A DNA stretch of 25,579 nucleotides from Stereocaulon alpinum. Taxonomy: Eukaryota; Ascomycota; Lecanoromycetes; Lecanorales; Stereocaulaceae. Position 1 is the stretch's first letter. Each line of letters begins with the position of its first letter. The stretch lies in assembly GCA_018257865.1 (NCBI GenBank), contig JAEUBA010000206.1:1-25579 (forward strand). Reading direction: 5' to 3'. Position numbers and translations under genes: made by a program. Positions 19,487 to 25,579 of this stretch are shown here, piece after piece. The notes beneath the pieces were generated by a model that saw only the letters and a list, made by a program, of their open reading frames with translations, had not been told where the DNA came from and made no database searches.

Positions 19487-20339
19487 GTCTTAATCTAGGA
19501 GTAACGGTGAGGTCCTTAGTAGTATTTCAGGGTCTACTTTCTTAAGTAATAATATATAGAATACTAGGTACTTTCTTATTAGTTATAGGAGGTCTAGTAT
19601 ATAGTTTATATCCCCTTTACGTTCCTTTATAAGGAACGGTCCTAGCTTCGTATAATTAAGCTTATTACTAAGCCTATTAGTTTTAAAACTTTTATAAAGA
19701 AGATATACCCTATCCCCTTTAGAAATATTCGGTCCTATCGAACGTTTTTAATTATAATATATCGCTGAGCGGTTACTTAGGAACTATAAGTCCTTCTATA
19801 ATTCTTAATAGATTCTCGCTATTTCTTTAGTAGCGATAGTCGCCTTTTAGGCCTTTAGCTTAATCCCTTTTAGTAATAATATTATACGTAGTTCGAACCC
19901 GTAGTTAGCTCGAAACGGTATTATACCTATTAGGTTAGATATTAATCCGTTATATACTAGCTATACTACTAGTAAGTAAGATACCTAATTATCTTATTAG
20001 TAGTTAATATAGTACCGAAGATATTACTCTAGTATTTAGTTAGTTCTTTCCGTCTAACTATTAGTCTACGGATAGAATACTATACTTATTTTTATCTTAA
20101 TTCCTATTATATCTATTAATAATCTCTAAAATTTAGAGGTAAAGAGTTTATCTCTATCTAAGATAATCTCTTTAGAAAGCCTATAGTTAGCTACTACTAT
20201 TCGTAAGAACGCGTACGCTAGATCCTTAGCGTTCGATACTTCCTTATATAGTACGAAATACGCTATCTTAGTTAAACGGTCGTTAATTACTAAGATTATA
20301 TTATAGTATATACCTATTAGTTATTCCTTTAACTTTAGG

Positions 20340-20600
20340 AGTTTAACGACGAAATCCTATATAATACTTTTCTACGGACTGTCTAGGATTACTAGCGATT
20401 TCAACTCTCTATAAGGTTTATATTAGGAATACTTCGTCCTAATATATATATTATATTTATTAATACGATCCTTAATATACTTTTATATCTAAGGGAAGTA
20501 GAAGTTATAAGATATCTTCTTAAGTATCTTCTTAATCCCCTAATATCTACCGGAGCTCTCTACTTTATAGTAAATCCTAAAAATTTCTCCTTAAGTATCT
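20340..20600 (-). pseudogene. Integrase zinc-binding and core-entry relic
   Basis: On the minus strand, GIKKILKKISYNFYFP (about 20505-20555) follows a His position now Tyr. KYIKDRINKYNIYIRTKYS (about 20430-20485) is the CX2C part with Cys as Tyr. PYRELKSLVILDSP and DFVVKLLK (about 20340-20420) lead into the catalytic core. The rest of the core should extend down to about 19500. Stops are RIP-type. Confidence 0.87.
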
Positions 20601-20929
20601 ATAGGGATATAAATCCGTTCTTAAAAGGTTAGTAGTCTTAGATCTATTTTTCTAAATAAGTTATAGCTATTAATATCTTTATAGATCTTAGAAGTAACTT
20701 TATCCTTTAATAAGTCTTTTAGTATCCTCTTAGTTAAATCTTCGCTATTAATAGTTATTATTACTGCTATATATAGTCCGGCTGTATTAGGTCTTAATAA
20801 TCTATCCTTATAATATATTAGAACTATTCTAGAACTTTACTAAACGTTTAATATATAATTAGCTCTCCTACTAAGTACGTTTATAGTATTATTCTCGCTA
20901 CCCTTAACGTATTCGATTCTAAAATTAAA

Positions 20930-21400
20930 TGTTAATAACTCTTTATACTACTAAGCTAGACGTCTATTAAGCTCCTTAGTTAATAGGAAGAATATTAAGT
21001 TCTTATAGTCTATTAAGACCTAAACCTAATACTTAGTTCCTTCTAGATAAACCTTCCAAATATGAAATACGTCTACTATAGCAAGTAATTCCTTATTATA
21101 TATTAGATATCTAGTTTTAGCGTCTAGTAACTTCCTGCTATAGAAGGCTATAGGGTACTAATAATAAGTAATACCTATTTTCCCTATTTTTCCCGTATTA
21201 GGGCTATCGTTTATAGATAGTTAGCTAATTACTGCTCTAATTACTCCGTCGGACGTATTAGTATAGAGGCGAATAGGCGACTCCGGATTAAACTAATATA
21301 ATATTAGACCGGAAGTAAACTATTTCTAAAGGGTCCTAAAGGATACCTCTACTTCCTTTAACTACGTAAATAGTACTTTATTATAGGTTAAGCTAGTAAG
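20930..21400 (-). pseudogene. RNase H relic of the chromovirus
   Basis: Minus-strand frame VLIDYKNLIFFLLTKELNRR, with DYKNL (where the family has TDHKNL) encoded by the complement of 20996-21010, followed by double stops where Trp/Gln codons are expected and YKELLTFN. This domain normally degrades the RNA strand during reverse transcription. Confidence 0.85.
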
Positions 21401-21639
21401 AGGTATAGTAGTTTTTAAATATCTATAGATAAACTTTTAATAAAAATTCGTAAACCTAAGAAATAATTATACTTCTTTTTTATTTATAGATATAAGCTAC
21501 TTAACTATACTTTTTACTTTTTCGGGGTCTATCTCTAAACCTTAGTTAGAGATAATAAAACTTAGAAACTTAACTCTTTTCTAGTAAAATTCGTACTTTA
21601 ATAACTTTAAGCGTAGTCCCGCTTATTCGAGCTTTCTTA

Positions 21640-22130
21640 GTACCTTTTATACTTACTTAACGTACTCCTTATACATATCCGAGTATATAAGTATATCGTT
21701 AATATATATTAGGACGAAGTCGTCTAGATATTCTTTTAGGATATTATTAATAAAGGCCTAAAATATTATAGGTATATTTATTAACCTAAATAGTATTATA
21801 AGGTATTCGTAGAGACCCTATCTTATTTATAAAGCTATCTTCTACTTATCGCCCTTTTTTATACGTATTCGGTTAAATACTCCTAGAATATCGAACTTAG
21901 TAAACTATTTCTTACCTTAGAGCTTATCTTAAAGCTCTCCTATTAATAGTAAGGGATAACTATTCTTTATAGTTATATTATTAAGTACTCTATAATCTAT
22001 ATATAGTTATAATTCTCTACTTAGTTTAGGTATAAATAGGATAGGATATCCTATAGGTAATTAAGACTTTCGAATAAACCCCTTCCATTTATTTTCTTTA
22101 ATATACTTTGTAAGAGTAATAGCTTTATCT
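21640..22130 (-). pseudogene. Reverse transcriptase relic of the chromovirus
   Basis: Minus-strand motifs in order: IDYRVLNNITIKNSYPL (about 21950-22000), FTKFDILGVFNRIRI (about 21860-21910), GLYEYLIILFRL where the family has MPFGL nearby, AFINNILKEYLDDFVLIY, then INDILIYSD (about 21685-21710). The catalytic YxDD has become YIND because GAC changed to AAC after TpG to TpA. It is inactive. Confidence 0.92.
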
Positions 22131-22639
22131 TATAATAGCGGGTATATTAGCTTCTTTATAGGTTCTTTACCTAGGATTAGCTTAATCTTATAGTCCTATA
22201 GTTAGTACTTAGGAAGGGCTTCGTTAATACTCTCTTCTTAGAATAGAGTTCCGTATTCTACGTATTCGTTTAGGATTTTTATAGTAGTAGTCTCGCTTAT
22301 AAGTCTAACTTAACTCTATAGTATTATAATATTTCCTAACTTAAAATTATCTTTTATCTCCTTCTAGGTCTAAGCTACTACTAAGAGAGATTTATATTCT
22401 TAGATTAGTAGAACTCTATTTGGTATACTATCTATAAATATAATATTCTAAGAACCCTATCTTATTAATAGGTTAGCTTTCTTCAGCTATAGGATTCCTA
22501 AGGTAATATTATTAACCCCTCTTAATACTAAATTAAAAGTATACTTCTTATATCTTCGTCCTATCCTTAGGTTAAGTATTTTAGTACTTCTATTAATAGT
22601 CCCTATTATTAATCTATTAAAGTTTATTAACGCGTATAG

Positions 22640-22760
22640 CTCGCGTTTTTATATAGGTAAATTATATTTCCTTATAAAACTTAGTTTAATTAAATCTTTA
22701 CTTAATCCGCTATTAATAATAACCCTTACTAGAATATTATCGACCTTAGCCTAAAACCGA
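22640..22760 (-). pseudogene. Retropepsin-like protease relic
   Basis: The minus strand reads VRVIINSGLSKDLIKLSFI. The Asp-Ser-Gly active site of Gypsy proteases appears as Asn-Ser-Gly, encoded by the complement of 22706-22717. It lies between the gag-like region and reverse transcriptase, as expected. Confidence 0.75.
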
Positions 22761-22799
22761 AATCTAATATTATTATAGGATTCAGCTGAGGTAACTTAT

Positions 22800-23950
22800 T
22801 TAACCTTTTAGCTAGTTCCTCTAAGCGGCCTATTTACTAGGGAATTTCCTAGTTTTTTAAAGATAAGTATTTTATAACTAAGGTATCTAGCTCAGCCTCG
22901 TTTCTAATAAACTAGTCGATAGGGACCTTTTCCCTATACTTTAGGAGACTCTTAACTTTTTATTCTAGAGTTTATATAGTTAGCTGAACTTTATACGGAA
23001 TAAGCCTCTAGTTAAGTAATAAAATACTCCCGTCCTTTAGGAATCTTAATCCTAGGGGAACTCTTTAATAGATTACGTTCCTTAGGTCTATATACTTATC
23101 CCCTTATAGCGCTTCCTAAATCTTTTAGGCTACTAAGACCTTAAACGCTTTAAGTCCTTCCTTTAAACCCGCTCCAGTTATTTTCTAGAAGAATTCCGTA
23201 GATTTAATAATTAATACTAGCCTATTCCTATATTTCGCGAGGTTTTATCTTTCCTTATAACTTATTAATATTATTAATACTTATATTAGGAACTCTAATA
23301 TAACCTTCTTAGTATACTTATTAGCTTTATCTAGCTTATCGTAAAGATTAGTTACCTACTACTCTGCGTACTCTAGTCGTTATCGATAGGATTCTAGTAG
23401 TTCTTCTTAAGTCCTCTAAGTATCTAGCCTTAAGGCCTCGATTCTGTTAAGGGTTTTATTATCTAATAAGGCTTCTCCCTCTATAAGCTCTCCTAACTCA
23501 CTTCCTAAGGATAGTTCCTAGCGGGGGTTATTAATCTAATCCTTACTAAAGTATTCTTTACTATTTACTATAGATACCTAATATCTTAGTTTTTAGGGGT
23601 ACTATCCTAATCTATCTTTTTTACTAAGGTATATTTAGTATAAATTATTATAGTAAGTTATCTAACTTAAGTAATTATACTTCCTATTAGTTAACCCTAC
23701 TAGTCGTTCTAGCTACTCCTATTCTTTATAGTTAAGGTTTATATCCCCTCCTTTCCCTTAAATCTACTTATTACTTTAGATATAACGCGCCGTCTCTCCC
23801 CTAAGGTAGAACCGGAAGTGCTTATACTATATAGTCTAAAGTATAGTATTTAAAGTATAACGGGGTGGTTTAACTCCTACGGGTAAATTATATAGTATAT
23901 TAAGTACTAGAAGGTAATAGAGATAGATAGTTATTAAATTATCTTTAGCT
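22800..23950 (-). pseudogene. Gag-like region of the chromovirus
   Basis: The region between protease and 5' LTR should hold gag. The minus-strand frame joining the protease includes FKKLGNSLVNRPLRGTS near 22810-22860. I do not see a clear CX2CX4HX4C zinc knuckle. The call rests on position and on the continuous frame with RIP stops. Confidence 0.5.
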
Positions 23951-24011
23951 AAAACTCCTCTCTATTATATAAGTTAAATATAAAGAGATAAGAATATATT
24001 CTTATAAAGGA

Positions 24012-24212
24012 AAACCCTTCCTTATATATTCACCTTAATTATACTAAGCCCTAATATAATCCGGGTAATCTAGCCCTATATCTACTATATTACTCTATAA
24101 TCTACCTGATATACCCTAGATTACTTATATTACTAGGTCCTCTCCTAATAGTCCTTTACCTACTAACCCTATTACGTGCCTTACCTATGACCTTACGTGG
24201 TTACCCGTAACA
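24012..24212 (-). repeat. 5' LTR of the chromovirus
   Basis: 201 bp. The high end reads GGTTACCCGTAACA on the plus strand, so the LTR starts TGTTACGGGTAACC on the element strand, a start seen in many fungal Gypsy LTRs. It keeps more CpA/TpG than the 3' copy (TACGTGCC, CTATGACC), so it was less heavily mutated. Confidence 0.88.
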
Positions 24213-24539
24213 AAGAAGAATTAATATATAGAGATTTCTTATACTACTACCCTTACTAAGCCCCGCTAAGCCTCCTACTAGGGTTAGGGTATACCTATAA
24301 TTGTATACGATACCTATATACACGTAATAATAAGTATAAGGAGCGTATACCCCCTAGAAGTAGGATCGTTAGTAATTAGTTCTACTAATAAATAGATACC
24401 TACTATTACTACTTTACGTCTTTAAATAAACCTTAGTATCCTATCGCGTAGCGCTACTAAGGCGCGAAAGGTATATATTATATCCTACCTATTAAACTCT
24501 AAAGACCCCTAGTACTAAAAAGCTTTTAGCCTAAGAATA

Positions 24540-25300
24540 TATAACCCTATAAGGGAATTAGTAAGGGTAAATACCTACGCTAGTTTACTAACTTAGAGAA
24601 GAAGTTTCTTAAGAGTCTAGAGTACTTTACTACTAAACTATCTAAGATAGTCTACTATATAGATACCTTAAAAGATAACCTGAATTCTTAGTAGAATACC
24701 TACCTAAAGGACTATAGATAGAATAATATAATATTCGAATTCTTTAAGTAATTCCTATATAATTTAGTTATAAATCCTATTAACCGCCGTCTCCTCGCTT
24801 ACGAAAGATTTAAGGAGGTAAAGTAATATTCTAACTAAAAAGTTACTATATTTAAGGCCTACTTAGAGGAGTTAGAAGCTAACCTACTATCTATAATACT
24901 AAAGTTTAAAGCTAACCTCTTTCTAGCTAAGCTAAGACCGGAGCTAAAGAATAAAATCTTAAGTATAGGTAAGATATTTAATAATAGGGATAATATTATT
25001 ACTTACGCTATTATATAAGAGAATACTATAGGATATAAGTATTATAGAGGCGGCGGCTTAAGTACTTATAGAAAATTATCTAACTATAGGGCCTCTAAGT
25101 TATAAGGGAGCCGCCTATTAGAATAATAGATTTCTAAGCCTAATAGGCTAGGCCTAAGGGTCGATAGCTTATAGTTAATATAATATAAACCTTATTTAAG
25201 GAGTCTAAAGTAAAAGACTAATTTAGATTTAGTAATTAAGCTTATCTACTATTACTATAGGAAGCTAGGCTATATAAGCCTAAATTATTCTAATTATAAT
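24540..25300 (+). pseudogene. Gag relic with zinc knuckle
   Basis: Plus-strand pieces: FTNLEKKFLKSLEYFTTKLS, VINPINRRLLAYERFKEVK, TIFKAYLEELEANLLSIIL, KANLFLAKLRPELKNKILS and NNRDNIITYAI form a helical capsid-like gag. At 25247-25288 YYYYRKLGYISLNY keeps exact CX2CX4HX4C spacing with Cys and His read as Tyr. The stops are of RIP type (TAG/TAA). Confidence 0.82.
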
Positions 25301-25454
25301 AAGCCTACTACTTATACTAGTATTAGTATAGTATTAGTAAAAAACGATTAGCCCCTATAACCGCCTTAAAAGCGGGGGAAGAAACTTAAAAAGTAGAGGC
25401 TAGTCCTTCTATCCTAACTAAGGGTTAGATAATACTTAATACTAGCTTATAGTA

Positions 25455-25515
25455 GGTTACTACTTTATTAGATACTAAATCGTAGCTTAATTTAATCTCT
25501 TAAAAGTTTATAGTT
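25455..25515 (+). pseudogene. Protease active-site relic
   Basis: The plus strand reads VTTLLDTKS, stop, LNLIS. This resembles the retropepsin LLDTGS active-site loop (Asp codon at 25471-25473) with the Gly position altered. It follows the zinc knuckle, the usual gag-pol order. Confidence 0.6.
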
Positions 25516-25579
25516 TAATAGGACCTACTACTTTCTACTACTAACTTACTATTATTAGAAGCTCTAAGTAGCTTTAGTA

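Larger units (their letters stand above)
17917..24212 (-). mobile_element. Chromovirus (Ty3/Gypsy with chromodomain), RIPed
   Basis: An LTR retrotransposon relic on the minus strand, 6296 bp, bounded by two 201-bp direct repeats. From 5' (high coordinates) to 3' the order is: gag-like region (about 22800-23900), protease, reverse transcriptase, RNase H, integrase, chromodomain, then a 3' region carrying a nested 670-bp element and an antisense frame. This domain order is that of chromoviruses, whose chromodomain is thought to guide integration to marked chromatin. Every domain has RIP stops and Cys/His to Tyr or Asp to Asn changes. I could not find a convincing primer-binding site or target-site duplication. 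A purine-rich tract (AAATAAGGGGAT on the minus strand, 18120-18131) sits where the polypurine tract should be. Confidence 0.92.
24213..25579 (+). mobile_element. LTR retrotransposon, 5' part, plus strand, partial
   Basis: A second LTR element abuts the chromovirus 5' LTR. 24329-24482 is repeated inverted at 741-893 and is probably LTR or leader. From about 24540 a plus-strand gag frame follows, then a zinc knuckle and the start of protease; the window ends there. It is RIPed, with stops throughout. Either the chromovirus inserted beside it or the reverse; the missing right part is needed to define it. Confidence 0.75.

Overview
The window looks like a stretch of nuclear genome from a filamentous ascomycete (Pezizomycotina). 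The evidence is short GT-AG introns of 45-58 nt, a fungal secondary-metabolism-type O-methyltransferase, a relic of a fungal rhodopsin-like membrane protein, and above all saturating repeat-induced point mutation (RIP). Long AT-rich blocks have almost no CpA or TpG while CpG, CpC and CpT remain, as expected when CpA has been converted to TpA on both strands.

Layout: 1-129 is a small un-RIPed flank. 130-1320 is a RIPed Ty3/Gypsy relic on the minus strand (RNase H then integrase) split by a nested LTR-like insertion at 611-893. 1321-6170 is a normal-composition gene island. It holds a broken rhodopsin-like gene (2319-3268), a five-exon O-methyltransferase gene (4042-5431) that is complete apart from one single-base frameshift in exon 2, a tetranucleotide/octanucleotide microsatellite at its stop codon, and a 123-bp foldback element. 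6171-7373 is AT-rich and full of a short palindrome. 7374-17880 holds two head-to-tail copies of a Tad1-clade LINE, both on the minus strand and both dead by RIP. 17917-24212 is a minus-strand chromovirus (Ty3/Gypsy with chromodomain) flanked by two 201-bp LTRs. Inside its 3' region sits a 670-bp miniature LTR-type element (18302-18971) with two 130-bp terminal repeats and a 67-bp tandem repeat. An antisense reading-frame relic lies at about 18990-19370. 24213-25579 is the LTR-proximal and gag/protease part of another LTR retrotransposon on the plus strand, running off the window.

Apart from the O-methyltransferase, and possibly not even that, no gene here looks functional. The window reads as a small gene-bearing island caught between nested, RIP-silenced transposons, as in AT-isochore or subtelomeric regions. 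The items most worth a second look are the miniature LTR element with its tRNA-like segment and low RIP load, the antisense frame in the chromovirus, the single-base lesion in the methyltransferase, and the loss of one reverse-transcriptase catalytic motif in one LINE copy. All homology calls come from reading motifs by eye; no database search was run.
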